Assembly: GCA_035448825.1 (NCBI GenBank)
Contig: DAOTJS010000003.1
Coordinates: forward strand, 1 to 64,000
Source of the DNA: JAGNGI01 sp035448825
Lineage (GTDB): Bacteria > Fidelibacterota > UBA2242
Length of the DNA stretch: 64,000 bases
Direction of reading: 5' to 3'
Part shown: positions 25,726 through 35,364 of the stretch, one piece after another
How the letters are laid out: each line of letters begins with the position of its first letter
How positions within the stretch are numbered: position 1 is the first letter of the stretch
The notes under the pieces: model-generated
Database searches by the model: none
Seen by the model: only the letters and a program-made list of their open reading frames with translations
What the model was told of the DNA's origin: nothing
Translations under genes and position numbers: made by a program

Positions 25726-26913
25726 ATGTTACAGATTCGGATCAAAAAAGGCCGCGAAAAGTCGCTTCTGCGCCATCATCCTTGGCTCTTTTCAGGCGCG
25801 ATAGAAAAAATCGAGGGCGAACCGCAATCCGGTGAAACAGTTGAATTGCGAGCGCAGGATGGTCGTTTTCTGGGACGAGGTGCATGGTCACCAAAGTCTC
25901 AAATCGCTGTGCGCATCTCGAGTTTCAATCCGGATGAGGAAATCAACGCTGACTTTTTCCGACGTCAATTGAGTTTGGCGGTCAAACGGCGCGAGTTGCT
26001 TTTTAAGCCGGTCAAAACCGACGCGGTCCGCCTGGTCAATGCCGAATCCGACGGTTTACCAGGACTGATCGTTGATCGTTATAACGATTATCTGGTAGTT
26101 CAATTCCTTTCAGCCGGAGCCGAGTTCTGGCGCGAGACGATCATCGCGGCGCTGGCCGAAATCAGCCCGGTTACCGGAATTTATGAGCGCTCGGATGTGG
26201 AAGTGCGCGAGAAAGAAGGTTTGGAATTACGCAAAGGGTTATTGTTAGGAATCGAACCGCCGGAATTAATCGAAATTTGTGAGAACTCGCGGCGTTTTTT
26301 AATTGATATTCGTAATGGTCACAAGACCGGCTTTTATCTCGATCAGCGCGACAACCGGCAAAAAATTACCGAATTTTCGGCCAATCGCGAAGTGCTGAAT
26401 TGTTTCGCTTATACCGGCGGATTCGCGATTGCAGCATTGTCAGCCGGCGCGGCCAGAGTAACGAATGTCGAAACTTCCGCCGATGCGCTGGAATTGCTGA
26501 ACCGCAACATTATTTTAAACGGTTTCAATCCGGCCGGGGTTGAGAACCTGGCTGAAGATGTTTTTCAAGTTCTGCGAAAGTTTCGTGATCAAGGACGGTC
26601 ATTCGACTTGATTGTGCTTGATCCGCCCAAATTTGCTGAGTCGAAAAGTCAAATTGAACGTGCCAGTCGCGGTTACAAGGACATTAACCTGCTGGCGTTT
26701 AAACTTTTGCGGCCAGGCGGTATACTTTTTACCTTTTCCTGCTCGGGTCAGATAATGCCGGAACTTTTCCAGAAAATCGTGGCCGATTCAGCCCTCGATG
26801 CCGGAAAGTCGGCCCAAATTCTGGCCTGGCTCAATCAGTCGGCCGATCATCCGACGGCGTTAAATTTTCCGGAAGGTCATTATCTCAAGGGATTAGTCTG
26901 CGATGTCGGTTGA
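25726..26913 (+). CDS. 23S rRNA m5C methyltransferase, RlmI family
   Basis: This SAM-dependent RNA methyltransferase has an N-terminal PUA domain (HHPWLFSGAIEKIEGEPQSG), an EEHEE-like middle part with RLVNAESDGLPGLIVDRYND, and a Rossmann methyltransferase domain. The latter carries the RlmI/K-type GHKTGFYLDQRDNR, the SAM loop LNCFAYTGGFAIAAL, and the catalytic-loop motif LDPPKFAES. The 395-residue length fits RlmI, which methylates C1962 of E. coli 23S rRNA. The start follows AAAGGATAAT. It ends the + strand run that began with ispG. The exact target base in this organism is inferred from family only. Confidence 0.9.
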   Translation: MLQIRIKKGREKSLLRHHPWLFSGAIEKIEGEPQSGETVELRAQDGRFLGRGAWSPKSQIAVRISSFNPDEEINADFFRRQLSLAVKRRELLFKPVKTDAVRLVNAESDGLPGLIVDRYNDYLVVQFLSAGAEFWRETIIAALAEISPVTGIYERSDVEVREKEGLELRKGLLLGIEPPELIEICENSRRFLIDIRNGHKTGFYLDQRDNRQKITEFSANREVLNCFAYTGGFAIAALSAGAARVTNVETSADALELLNRNIILNGFNPAGVENLAEDVFQVLRKFRDQGRSFDLIVLDPPKFAESKSQIERASRGYKDINLLAFKLLRPGGILFTFSCSGQIMPELFQKIVADSALDAGKSAQILAWLNQSADHPTALNFPEGHYLKGLVCDVG

Positions 26914-27035
26914 TAGATGTGAATCTACGTTCCAATATTAAGATAAAGAGTAGCACCACCAGTTAGCGAGTAAATTGAGTTTTATCCTAGTTCGGATTAT
27001 AATCGAGATTTTTTGCAGATAACAAACGGTGTATG

Positions 27036-27383
27036 TTATCCTTTAATCATCGTGAGTAACATCTTGAACTGTTTGACGGCTTTCACGGCGTGCGGCTGAT
27101 TGGCGGGCATAATAATCATTTCGTCGGCTTTGACGCTGAATGGCTGACCGGCGATCGTGATTTCGGCTTCGCCGTCGAGAATGTGTACCAGCGCATCAAA
27201 CGGCGCAGTATGTTCGCTCAGCCGCTGACCTTCGTCAAAGGCAAAGAATGTTACATTTCCGGCCGGCTTATCAATCAATGTTCGACTAACGATTGCTCCG
27301 GTCTGATAATTACCCAGATCGGTCGTTTTTAATGTTCGAGAACGATATTGTTCTTGTTCGGAATTTTTTCCTTCGGTTTTCAT
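27036..27383 (-). CDS. Small cupin-domain protein
   Basis: A single conserved beta-barrel cupin of 115 residues. Cupin motif 1 is recognisable around SEHTAPFDALVHILDGEAEI and motif 2 around IMPANQPHAV, providing His/Glu-type metal ligands. Such small cupins are common and varied in function; they may be metal-binding sensors or small-molecule enzymes, and the role is not readable. The gene converges with the rRNA methyltransferase gene and lies upstream-to-downstream after the 7TM-PAS gene, with an 83-base gap. Confidence 0.85.
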   Translation of the reverse strand: MKTEGKNSEQEQYRSRTLKTTDLGNYQTGAIVSRTLIDKPAGNVTFFAFDEGQRLSEHTAPFDALVHILDGEAEITIAGQPFSVKADEMIIMPANQPHAVKAVKQFKMLLTMIKG

Positions 27384-27466
27384 TTTCTCTATCCTTATAA
27401 TTTTTTAAAGATTACGATAATATAATTAAAATTTGCGATCAATTTCCGAGGAAATTTAGCGGAACC

Positions 27467-28759
27467 TTAATCAGATTCATTACCTTGGCTTAATTTCATT
27501 TTTTGCGCGATTTCAGGATAATATTTTTCGAGACAATCCGGACAAATACTATGCGAAAAGTCGGCTTCGGAATGTTCGTGAATGTATTCCTCAACGGCAT
27601 GCCAGTAACCTTTATCATCGCGTATTTTTTTACAATGAGCACAGATTGGTAAGAGACCGCTGAGAGTTTTAATTTGGCTCATAGCATTTTGTAGGTCACG
27701 GATTAATTTTTCACGCTCATTCTCGTTTTTCTTTTTTTCCGTGATATCGCGCAGCAGAAGGCTTTTGCCAATTATTTGAGAGGAGTTATCTCGCAAAATA
27801 GATAGCCGTAATTCAAAAATGCGATCCGGTTGGATTTTACCCAGGTCTATTTCGATCTGGCTATGATTTTCGGAAAGCAACAAATTCTTTAAATCAACTG
27901 ATTGGGGAAGAAAACGAGTTATTTTCTGGCCGATCATTTGCCCGGGTCGTTTATGAAAGATATTGGCAGACGCTGGATTTATATCTACGACTACATTATT
28001 AGTATCCAGAATAATCAACCCGTCGAGCATTTGATCTACTAAGACTGAATAAGCGATTGGCCTAAGTTTGAATAACTTTAATCTCAGAATTGCCCAGGTG
28101 ATTACAATTCCCGATAGAGCGAACCCAACCGGAGCCCAGTCTAATCCAGGTACGGGATTAGGACCGAAAACATATATTATGTTACCGATAATCGGTATCA
28201 AAGCACCTATAATTATTGCCAGATTGTGAGGTGTATAGAAAGAACTGGATTTAAACGCCATTTTTAGTAGGAAATACATTCCAATAATGATAAGAGCATA
28301 TTCGTAAGCGTAAGTAATCCACCATACGATTCCATGAGAATAGAACGCTATATTAGTATCCGGATTGATAGTAATGTTTGGCCAGAGCAAATTGTGTAAG
28401 GGATTAGTGAATGCCAAAATTATTATAGAAACTGGAATAATTATAAGGAACGTTAGTACGATTTTAGAAATCTGTAATCGTCCTCGATAATATTCAACTG
28501 TAAAAAGAAAAAAGAAAAGTGGAACAGAACAAGTACCTATATAAGCGATTGCCGACCATAATTCTTTCAATCGGTGAGTAGTGGCGGCTGATTCGAATAA
28601 AATGCCAAATGCCCATTCCGCCGCGGCAATTTCAAGTAAGATCATCCATAGTACGCCTTTGAAATTACGACGAGGCCAGAGTGCTATAGCAGTGACTGTC
28701 GCAATGACAACGGTTGCCAGTAAGGCGAGACTATATGATTGAAATGAGTAAGTATGCAT
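27467..28759 (-). CDS. 7TM-PAS sensor protein with C-terminal Cys4 motif and no kinase domain
   Basis: The first 230 or so residues form seven or eight hydrophobic helices of the kind found at the N-terminus of membrane histidine kinases (7TM region). A PAS domain follows (about 238-345: MLDGLIILDTNNVVVDINPA, then GKSLLLRDITEKKKNENERE), then a coiled coil. The protein ends in LLPICAHCKKIRDDKGYWHA ... HSICPDCLEKYYPE. This C-terminal CxxC...CxxC segment is known from many PAS and receiver proteins in environmental bacteria; its function is unknown to me. No H-box or ATPase domain is present, so signal output must differ from phosphotransfer. It may bind a metal or another protein. Confidence 0.85.
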   Translation of the reverse strand: MHTYSFQSYSLALLATVVIATVTAIALWPRRNFKGVLWMILLEIAAAEWAFGILFESAATTHRLKELWSAIAYIGTCSVPLFFFLFTVEYYRGRLQISKIVLTFLIIIPVSIIILAFTNPLHNLLWPNITINPDTNIAFYSHGIVWWITYAYEYALIIIGMYFLLKMAFKSSSFYTPHNLAIIIGALIPIIGNIIYVFGPNPVPGLDWAPVGFALSGIVITWAILRLKLFKLRPIAYSVLVDQMLDGLIILDTNNVVVDINPASANIFHKRPGQMIGQKITRFLPQSVDLKNLLLSENHSQIEIDLGKIQPDRIFELRLSILRDNSSQIIGKSLLLRDITEKKKNENEREKLIRDLQNAMSQIKTLSGLLPICAHCKKIRDDKGYWHAVEEYIHEHSEADFSHSICPDCLEKYYPEIAQKMKLSQGNESD

Positions 28760-28967
28760 TTTAGTAGCTCCAAAAAGTTGCTGATAAACCTAAATCATCT
28801 ATTTCATTTTACAAAGGAAATTGAAATTTAAGTTTGTCAATTCGCATAGAAACAAGGGCTACATTTAGATACGGTGTCTAACGAAGATTACTGTAGGGAA
28901 AGTACCGATTTGCCTTCCGGTACTGTCAGATGAGAATACATTATTCCAAAATAAATCCTGGAATATT

Positions 28968-29606
28968 TCATAGATGAAGACCTCTTTTCGTATGATCATC
29001 GCTCTGGATCATCCGACTTCGAAAAACTGCTTGACGTTCATAAACTATTTCGAATAGGTCGGATTTCTTCTCTGCCGCAGTAATTTCATTGCGTAATTCG
29101 CCAAAATGAAAAATGTCGAAGATTACTTTCGCTGGTTCAATCACGATGAAAATTTTAGAAACCAAACTGCGGTGACTGCGATCGAGTCCATCAGCTATCC
29201 TGAGCAAAGCCGCCAGCTTACAGACTATTGAGCGCGAATTTGAATCAAGTTTGGCGTAATAGGGGTGACTTTCTGAAGGCAGTGATTTGCGGTGATAGCG
29301 GGCGACATTGGCGATGACTTCTGTTTCGGTCGGATTGAAGCCCGGCAAGGCTGGGGTGCCGGCTTCCAGAATTATACGTAAGCTATTTTTATGATGGCCG
29401 CCGGCATTCTGCAGTGCATATCCGATGTCGTGCAGGAGAGCCGAAGCCTCAAGTAAAAGCCGTTCGGAGGAAGAAAGTTTATGGAGAGGAATAAGTTCAT
29501 CGAACAATTGCAGGGACAATTTGGCAACCTGGTTGGAATGAAGTGGCTCCGGATCGTATTTCATCTGGAGGTTTTTAATGAAGGATAACCGATCATCAGA
29601 ATTCAT
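28968..29606 (-). CDS. HD-domain phosphohydrolase, Ppx/GppA C-terminal type
   Basis: This 212-residue protein is a stand-alone HD domain like the C-terminal domain of exopolyphosphatase/pppGpp phosphatase. It has HSNQVAKLSLQLFDEL, the metal-binding ALLHDIGYALQNAGGHHKNS, RYHRKSLPS and LLRIADGLDRSHRS. The N-terminal actin-like Ppx domains are absent, so polyphosphatase activity is not expected. An HD-type nucleotide phosphohydrolase or binding role is more likely. It is divergent from the macrodomain gene; both may act on nucleotide derivatives, but no functional link is shown. Confidence 0.85.
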   Translation of the reverse strand: MNSDDRLSFIKNLQMKYDPEPLHSNQVAKLSLQLFDELIPLHKLSSSERLLLEASALLHDIGYALQNAGGHHKNSLRIILEAGTPALPGFNPTETEVIANVARYHRKSLPSESHPYYAKLDSNSRSIVCKLAALLRIADGLDRSHRSLVSKIFIVIEPAKVIFDIFHFGELRNEITAAEKKSDLFEIVYERQAVFRSRMIQSDDHTKRGLHL

Positions 29607-29774
29607 AATATTAATTCCGGTTAGGATTTTTTGGTATCTGGATAAAAGCTGAAATGCACTCGCTTAATAACTATTTGAGAAAAACTCATTATCATATAAT
29701 CAAAATGGTTGCTCTCACAAATAACAACAAATTAGTATATTATGCAAAAGAATTTTTCAGAGGAAAATCAATTT

Positions 29775-30344
29775 ATGCCAAAGATGAAAATGTCTGAGCC
29801 GTTCGAACGAATCAAACTTGTCTCCGGTGACATCACTCGCGAAAAATGCGATGCTATTGTTAACGCCGCCAATCGTTCGCTTTTTGGTGGTGGAGGAGTT
29901 GATGGTGCTATTCATCGTGCGGCTGGCTCGCGCCTTTTGGAAGAGTGTCGGCGAATTCGGGAGCAATTATTGCCGGATGGGTTACCGACTGGTGAAGCGA
30001 TTTTGACGGCGGGCTACGACTTACCGGCTCGCTTCGTGATTCACACTGTCGGTCCGGTGTGGCATAATGGCGAACAGGGCGAAAGTGAACTCTTAGCCGC
30101 CTGTTACCGCAATGTTTTGCGCATTGCGGCTGAGAGAAAATTCGATACCATCGCTATTCCTGCCATCAGTACCGGCGCATACCGATTCCCTTTAGAAAAA
30201 GCGGCTAAAATTGCGCTAGAAGTTATTGCACAGCATCTAGCTAATAACGAATTTCCGCGAACTGTGCGCTGTGTTCTTATCGGCGCTAACTACCGGATTT
30301 ATGAACAATTGCTTAATCAAATGCGTTCGCAAAGCGTAAGGTAG
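29775..30344 (+). CDS. Macrodomain ADP-ribose/O-acetyl-ADP-ribose hydrolase
   Basis: A single macrodomain of the YmdB/MacroD class, which hydrolyses O-acetyl-ADP-ribose and can remove mono-ADP-ribose from proteins. The family signature is complete: VSGDITREKCDAIVNAANRS, the glycine-rich FGGGGVDGAIHRAAG, FVIHTVGPVW and IAIPAISTGAYRFPLEKAA. I chose ATG 29775 because AGAGG precedes it at suitable distance; an upstream in-frame ATG at 29742 has no ribosome site and would add 11 residues. The gene is divergent from the HD protein and precedes pgi. Confidence 0.93.
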   Translation: MPKMKMSEPFERIKLVSGDITREKCDAIVNAANRSLFGGGGVDGAIHRAAGSRLLEECRRIREQLLPDGLPTGEAILTAGYDLPARFVIHTVGPVWHNGEQGESELLAACYRNVLRIAAERKFDTIAIPAISTGAYRFPLEKAAKIALEVIAQHLANNEFPRTVRCVLIGANYRIYEQLLNQMRSQSVR

Positions 30345-30440
30345 TTCCTCGAATACAATTTTGGTATTTTTGGGGAGAATTATTGGAATCGGGTAATTTA
30401 TTTTGTAATCTTTGGCGTTTAATGACAGGAGAATATTAAA

Positions 30441-32114
30441 ATGCTACCTTCAGTCAATCCGACTACCACTTCCGCCTGGCAAAAGCTGTTAGCCCATTAT
30501 CAGGAAATAAAAAAAACATCACTAAAAAATTTATTCAAAGAAGACCCGGAGCGGTTTCAGCGTTTTTCAATTGATTTAGTTCTCGATGAAGCGACTCGTG
30601 ACGAAATTCTACTCGATTATAGTAAAAATCTGATTACGCCTGAAACCCTGCGACTTTTACTCGAACTGGCGCGAGAATGCGGCGTTGCCGAAGCGATCGA
30701 ATTGATGTTCACCGGTGCGGCGATCAACGTTACCGAAAATCGCGCTGTCCTGCATACGGCTTTGCGAAATCTCGCTGACCGTCCGGTTTACGTCAATGGT
30801 CAGGACGTAATGCCACAGGTAAAAGCTGTCCAGGAGCAGATGCGTGAATTCAGCGCCAAAGTTATCAATGGCAAGTGGCGTGGTTATGATAGTCAGCCGA
30901 TCAAAGATGTGGTCAATATCGGAATTGGCGGCAGTGATCTGGGACCGGCGATGGTGACCGAAGCCTTAAAACCATATCACATTCCGCATATAAAATTGCA
31001 CTTCGTTTCCAATGTAGATGGCACCGACATCTGGGAAACTTTGAAAAATTTGAATCCAGCGACTACGCTTTTTATCATTGCCTCAAAAACTTTTACGACG
31101 CAGGAAACAATGACTAATGCCCAGACGGCGCGCAATTGGTTTCTGGCCATAGCCCGCGAGCCTGACTTTATCAAATCGCATTTTGTGGCGGTTTCGACCA
31201 ATCGGGCGAAAGTAGTCGAATTTGGAATTGACCCGGAAAATATGTTCATGTTCTGGGACTGGGTTGGCGGTCGCTATTCGCTCTGGTCGGCAATCGGTTT
31301 ATCAATTGCGCTGGCGATCGGATTTGATAATTTTAGGGAATTGCTGGCTGGTGCGTGTGCTATGGATAACCACTTTCGTTGGACGCCTTTTGAAAAAAAC
31401 ATTCCGGTGATTCTGGCTTTGCTTGGAATCTGGTATAACAATTTTTACGGAGTGGAAACGCTGGCTATTTTGCCGTATGATCAATATTTGAGGCGTCTGC
31501 CGGCTTATTTACAGCAGGCGGATATGGAAAGCAACGGCAAGCGAGTTGATCGCAACGGCAAAGTTGTCAATTATCAGACCGGGCCAATTGTCTGGGGTGA
31601 ACCCGGCACAAATGGGCAACACGCTTTTTATCAATTAATTCATCAAGGAACGAAGCTTGTTCCTTGCGATTTTCTGGTGCCAGCTATTTCGCACAATCCG
31701 GTCGGAGAACATCATAACATTCTTTTATCGAATTTTTTCGCTCAGACCGAAGCCTTGATGAGCGGCAAAAGCGAAGAAGAAATTGCACAGGAATTGAAAT
31801 CTAAAGGTCTAAGCGAAGCCGAAATTCAGCGTCAGTTGCCTTATCGTGTTTTTCCCGGAAATAAGCCCAGTAATTCAATCCTTTTTAAGAAATTGACTCC
31901 GCGAACGCTGGGTGCTCTGATCGCGATGTATGAGCATAAGATTTTCACCCAGGGAATTATCTGGAATATTTACAGCTTCGATCAATGGGGCGTTGAACTC
32001 GGCAAACAATTGGCGGGACGGATTCTGCCGGAACTTGCGGATGATCAGCCGGTTACCAGCCACGATAGTTCTACTAACGGATTAATTAATACCTGGAAAA
32101 GACTTCGTAAGTAA
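30441..32114 (+). CDS. pgi: Glucose-6-phosphate isomerase
   Basis: This glycolytic enzyme interconverts glucose-6-phosphate and fructose-6-phosphate. The 557-residue protein is the long proteobacterial/eukaryotic type. It carries GIGGSDLGPAMVTEAL, the first family signature at FWDWVGGRYSLWSAIGL and the second at HKIFTQGIIWNIYSFDQWGV. The catalytic Glu/His region GEPGTNGQHAFYQLIHQGTK is also present. The start follows GACAGGAGAAT. The ZIP transporter gene begins 20 bases after the stop, so the two may share a transcript. Confidence 0.97.
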   Translation: MLPSVNPTTTSAWQKLLAHYQEIKKTSLKNLFKEDPERFQRFSIDLVLDEATRDEILLDYSKNLITPETLRLLLELARECGVAEAIELMFTGAAINVTENRAVLHTALRNLADRPVYVNGQDVMPQVKAVQEQMREFSAKVINGKWRGYDSQPIKDVVNIGIGGSDLGPAMVTEALKPYHIPHIKLHFVSNVDGTDIWETLKNLNPATTLFIIASKTFTTQETMTNAQTARNWFLAIAREPDFIKSHFVAVSTNRAKVVEFGIDPENMFMFWDWVGGRYSLWSAIGLSIALAIGFDNFRELLAGACAMDNHFRWTPFEKNIPVILALLGIWYNNFYGVETLAILPYDQYLRRLPAYLQQADMESNGKRVDRNGKVVNYQTGPIVWGEPGTNGQHAFYQLIHQGTKLVPCDFLVPAISHNPVGEHHNILLSNFFAQTEALMSGKSEEEIAQELKSKGLSEAEIQRQLPYRVFPGNKPSNSILFKKLTPRTLGALIAMYEHKIFTQGIIWNIYSFDQWGVELGKQLAGRILPELADDQPVTSHDSSTNGLINTWKRLRK

Positions 32115-32134
32115 TTGCCTCAGGGAGGATAATT

Positions 32135-32944
32135 ATGCAATGCTTTAGTGAAATCAGTCCTGTTTTTCAGGCGTTTCTGGCTACCTGTTTTACTTGGTTG
32201 GTGACAGCGGCCGGCGCCGGGGTGGTGATTTTTTTCAAAGAAGTCAGCCAGCGCTCGTTGAATGCCGCACTGGGTTTTGCCGCCGGAGTGATGATTGCCG
32301 CTAGCTTTTGGTCACTGTTAGCCCCGGCGATAGAAATGGCGGGTGCATCAAAAACTCCGGCCTGGATTCCAGCGGCAGTTGGATTTTTGTTAGGTGGCGC
32401 TTTTTTGAAACTGGTGGATCGGTTGCTTCCTCATTTGCATTTAGGATTGCCGCTTGATCAGGCGGAGGGTATCAAAACTCACTGGCAAAGGACGGTGCTG
32501 TTAGTTCTGGCAGTCACGATTCATAACATTCCAGAGGGTCTGGCAGTGGGAGTGGCTTTCGGCGCGGCGGGAGCCGGCTTGCCCTCGGCTTCATTGGCTG
32601 GCGCAGTTGCCCTGGCTCTGGGCATTGGCATTCAAAATTTTCCGGAAGGTACGGCGGTTACGGTACCACTGCGGCGAGAGGGACTTTCAATCGGCAAGAG
32701 TTTTTTCTACGGTCAGCTGTCGGGTTTTGTAGAAGTCATTTCCGGAGTTATTGGGGCTTACCTGGTGCTGACGGTTCAGGCTTTGTTGCCTTACGCGTTG
32801 TCGTTCGCGGCGGGCGCGATGATTTATGTTGTGGTCGAAGAATTAATTCCCGAATCGCAGAAAGACATTAGCACTGATGTTGCGACTTTGGGAGCTATGC
32901 TGGGCTTTACCATTATGATGATTTTAGATGTAGCTCTGGGCTAA
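32135..32944 (+). CDS. ZIP-family divalent metal transporter (GufA/ZupT-like)
   Basis: An integral membrane protein of 269 residues with about eight hydrophobic helices. The ZIP metal-binding helices carry HNIPEGLAVGVAFG (helix 4) and QNFPEGTAV (helix 5); in helix 5 the usual His is replaced by Gln, as in GufA-type members. A long loop contains LPHLHLGLPLDQAEG, a potential metal-binding segment. Uptake or equilibration of zinc or other divalent metals across the inner membrane is the expected role. The gene starts behind AGGGAGGAT right after pgi. Confidence 0.93.
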   Translation: MQCFSEISPVFQAFLATCFTWLVTAAGAGVVIFFKEVSQRSLNAALGFAAGVMIAASFWSLLAPAIEMAGASKTPAWIPAAVGFLLGGAFLKLVDRLLPHLHLGLPLDQAEGIKTHWQRTVLLVLAVTIHNIPEGLAVGVAFGAAGAGLPSASLAGAVALALGIGIQNFPEGTAVTVPLRREGLSIGKSFFYGQLSGFVEVISGVIGAYLVLTVQALLPYALSFAAGAMIYVVVEELIPESQKDISTDVATLGAMLGFTIMMILDVALG

Positions 32945-33144
32945 AATCTACAAGACGGCAAAATTTAAATACCTTAAATAAATTAATGATTAATTGTGGG
33001 TTAATTCGACTATGCGATAAACCTATTGCATTGATAATTTTATGAAATTTATAGGATTGCAAAATAGGAAATCATCCGATTAACGAGGGCCTGGACGAGA
33101 ATGTCGCTAAAGTTGAGATATTTTAACGTTTAAATGGTTCGGTT

Positions 33145-33996
33145 TTATTCACGTCCCATCCGCGCGGCTTTTTCGCGAATTTGGGGGATGGCTTCTAGCA
33201 TAATGCTTTTTACGTCGGCGTAACGGAAAGTCCGTTCCTCAAACGAGCGCGTCTCCAGAGCTTTCAGGAAACGATTCTGGAATTCGTCAAAATAAGAACC
33301 GTAGAGGTGATAGCTATCCGCTTGATGAACATAGCGACCGATGTTGATTTTTTCACCGATTGATTGCTCAATTCGATTGGCGATTTCGACCTGGAGCTGA
33401 GTCAGTGCGAACATATTCATAAAGGCGGCTTTGTAAGCGTCGTTAGAGCGGAAGCGGACGTTGGTATTGAGAGTCAATCTCGAATTATCGTCTTTTAGCA
33501 AACGGCACCAGACACTTTGCAAGCAGGGCGGATCATAGCAATCGTTGTCTTCCCATACTTTCCAGGTGATGGCCTGGGCTCGGCGAGTATATGGGACTTT
33601 GATTAATTTTTCGACCATTATCGCAATCTGATCGTAAACTTTCTCGGAACCAGGCACCTGATAATTGAACAATCGCTGATGATAGGTATATTCCCAGCGC
33701 GCATCAGCAGGATTCTCAACCGACCGAATGCAGTGATCTTTAATTCCTTCCAGTACCTCCAGAACATACTCTTGCAGGTCAATCAGTCCGCCGGGGAAAT
33801 CACAGTGAATCATTGGTTCGGATAGAGGATTCTGGACGACAATAATCATCGTACAATCTTTACTGGGCGGATCGCTGGGTTTATCGTATTCGGTTTTGAT
33901 ATCGCAACCCTTTTGGTAAAGTTCGACTAATGATTTTTCCCAGGCGGCGGCGAGTGATTCGCCGTTAACCATAAGCACGGGAATTTGACCGTTCAT
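33145..33996 (-). CDS. Thymidylate synthase-like protein (ThyA/dCMP hydroxymethylase superfamily)
   Basis: Hallmarks of the thymidylate synthase fold appear in order: paired arginines YTRRAQAITW (138-139), the nucleophile Cys158 in DPPCLQSVW, RFRSNDAYKAAF (compare QRSxDxxLGxPFNI) and VHQADSYHLYG (compare HIYxNHxEQ). These would bind dUMP or a related pyrimidine nucleotide and methylene-tetrahydrofolate. The N-terminal 130 residues are unlike classical ThyA, and the Gly-Pro-Phe-Asn-type loop is replaced by KAAFMNMF, so the protein may be an archaeal-type ThyA relative or an enzyme with another acceptor. Without other dTMP genes in view, I cannot say whether it is the cell's main thymidylate synthase. 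Confidence 0.72.
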   Translation of the reverse strand: MNGQIPVLMVNGESLAAAWEKSLVELYQKGCDIKTEYDKPSDPPSKDCTMIIVVQNPLSEPMIHCDFPGGLIDLQEYVLEVLEGIKDHCIRSVENPADARWEYTYHQRLFNYQVPGSEKVYDQIAIMVEKLIKVPYTRRAQAITWKVWEDNDCYDPPCLQSVWCRLLKDDNSRLTLNTNVRFRSNDAYKAAFMNMFALTQLQVEIANRIEQSIGEKINIGRYVHQADSYHLYGSYFDEFQNRFLKALETRSFEERTFRYADVKSIMLEAIPQIREKAARMGRE

Positions 33997-34184
33997 AGAT
34001 TCTTAACCTCATTTTGATGATTTTTATAATGCAGTACGTTTGGGAAAAAGGCATTGACATTGTTTTGAAAATTAAAAAGCCGAAATGAATATAAAGAAAA
34101 AATCGGAGTTATCATATTCCGAATCCGTTAAAAATCAAGCCCAACATTGATCTGGGAAATGATAATTTATTTGGGAGACCGGGT

Positions 34185-35318
34185 TTAGTTTCTATTATAA
34201 GGCTGTTTCAGATATTGCTCAGCCAAACCAACGGCCGCTGTGCGATTATTCAGTTGGACGGTTTTACGGTAGCAGGCGATAGCTTCGGATCGGCGTTTTT
34301 GTAAATCATAAACATTGCCTAATCTCACGAGGGCATTGCCAAGGTCATAATCCAGTTCGTAATCGTAGAATTGGATGTATTCTTTCAAGTTCGATTCGGC
34401 TTCGTCGAGTCGCCCTTGGGCAAGTGCCAAGCTGCCATAGAGAAGGCGAAGTGTACCTTGATAGTCCTTTTGGGTTTTGGGAGGTAGGGTTGGCAGTAAA
34501 GCCTCAATCCGTTTGAGGTAATAATTTGCCTGATCGAGTTGGCCAATCTGGATCGCGGCGTCGGCAGCTTGGGCGGCATAATAGGGATTTTTAGGAAAAT
34601 CTTCCGCCATTTTGCTGGCATATTCATAAGCGCCGCTATAATTCGACTCAAAATAGAAGTAGAGATAAGCCAGAAGCGATCGAGCTTCATAACGCCCATA
34701 ATTGCCGTAATCGGCGTCAGCTTTGATGGCTTGGAGGCCTTCAGTGCGCGAGCCAGATTCGTTCATTATCCGGCTGGCGATTTTCATATAAGGGGCGGAG
34801 ATGCTGACATAATAATTAAATAGACCGACCGGTAATTGAAAATCCGGTTCGTCGGGGTAGAGTTTTTCGGTCTTTTTTATAAATCGGACAGCATTATAAC
34901 CGCTGGTTAGGACGCCGAAGTAATTTTTTTCAGCCAATTGAATCCGGGCTCGCAAGCCCATAACAGTTCCATAGTAAAAGAAATATTCCGATTGTGACGG
35001 GTTTTGTTTGATCTGTTCGGAGTAGAGTCGCAAAGCCTGCTCGATATCCACAAGAAATTGCTGATTGCGTTGATGGTAGCCGATTAACCCTTCATTTTGA
35101 TAATATTGGACCGCTAAAGCTCCCAGTGGGCCCATTGGATGGAAAGGAGTGGAATTTAATACCTCTTGGAAAAGATTAGCGGCGAGTTCATATTCCCGAT
35201 TATACATGGCTTTAAGGGCGGTCTGGACTTTTTGTTCCTGTTGTTCAAAAGTAGCGGATTTTAAATTGGTGAATCCAGCGCATAATAGAGTGATGGCTAA
35301 GGTCTTGGTGAGTTTCAT
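34185..35318 (-). CDS. Secreted TPR-repeat protein
   Basis: A signal peptide (MKLTKTLAITLLCAGFTNLKS) precedes several tetratricopeptide repeats. Clear units start at QEQKVQTALKAMYNREYELA, at SGAYEYASKMAEDFPKNPYY and at DYDLGNALVRLGNVYDLQKR, with helical repeat character throughout. TPR proteins act as scaffolds; in the periplasm they commonly assemble envelope machines. The gene lies just downstream of the FliG-MotAB-type operon in the same direction but after a strong terminator, so it is probably a separate transcription unit. A functional link to the motor operon is possible but unproven. Confidence 0.8.
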   Translation of the reverse strand: MKLTKTLAITLLCAGFTNLKSATFEQQEQKVQTALKAMYNREYELAANLFQEVLNSTPFHPMGPLGALAVQYYQNEGLIGYHQRNQQFLVDIEQALRLYSEQIKQNPSQSEYFFYYGTVMGLRARIQLAEKNYFGVLTSGYNAVRFIKKTEKLYPDEPDFQLPVGLFNYYVSISAPYMKIASRIMNESGSRTEGLQAIKADADYGNYGRYEARSLLAYLYFYFESNYSGAYEYASKMAEDFPKNPYYAAQAADAAIQIGQLDQANYYLKRIEALLPTLPPKTQKDYQGTLRLLYGSLALAQGRLDEAESNLKEYIQFYDYELDYDLGNALVRLGNVYDLQKRRSEAIACYRKTVQLNNRTAAVGLAEQYLKQPYNRN

Positions 35319-35364
35319 AAAAATAGCGTATTTAGGTTAGGAAATATTGATGAACTAATTGGTA

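Noticed and set aside
28901..28924. Hairpin AGTACCG/CGGTACT before the 7TM-PAS gene
   Set aside because: The 10-base loop and lack of a T-run on either strand do not support a terminator; no riboswitch class was recognised.
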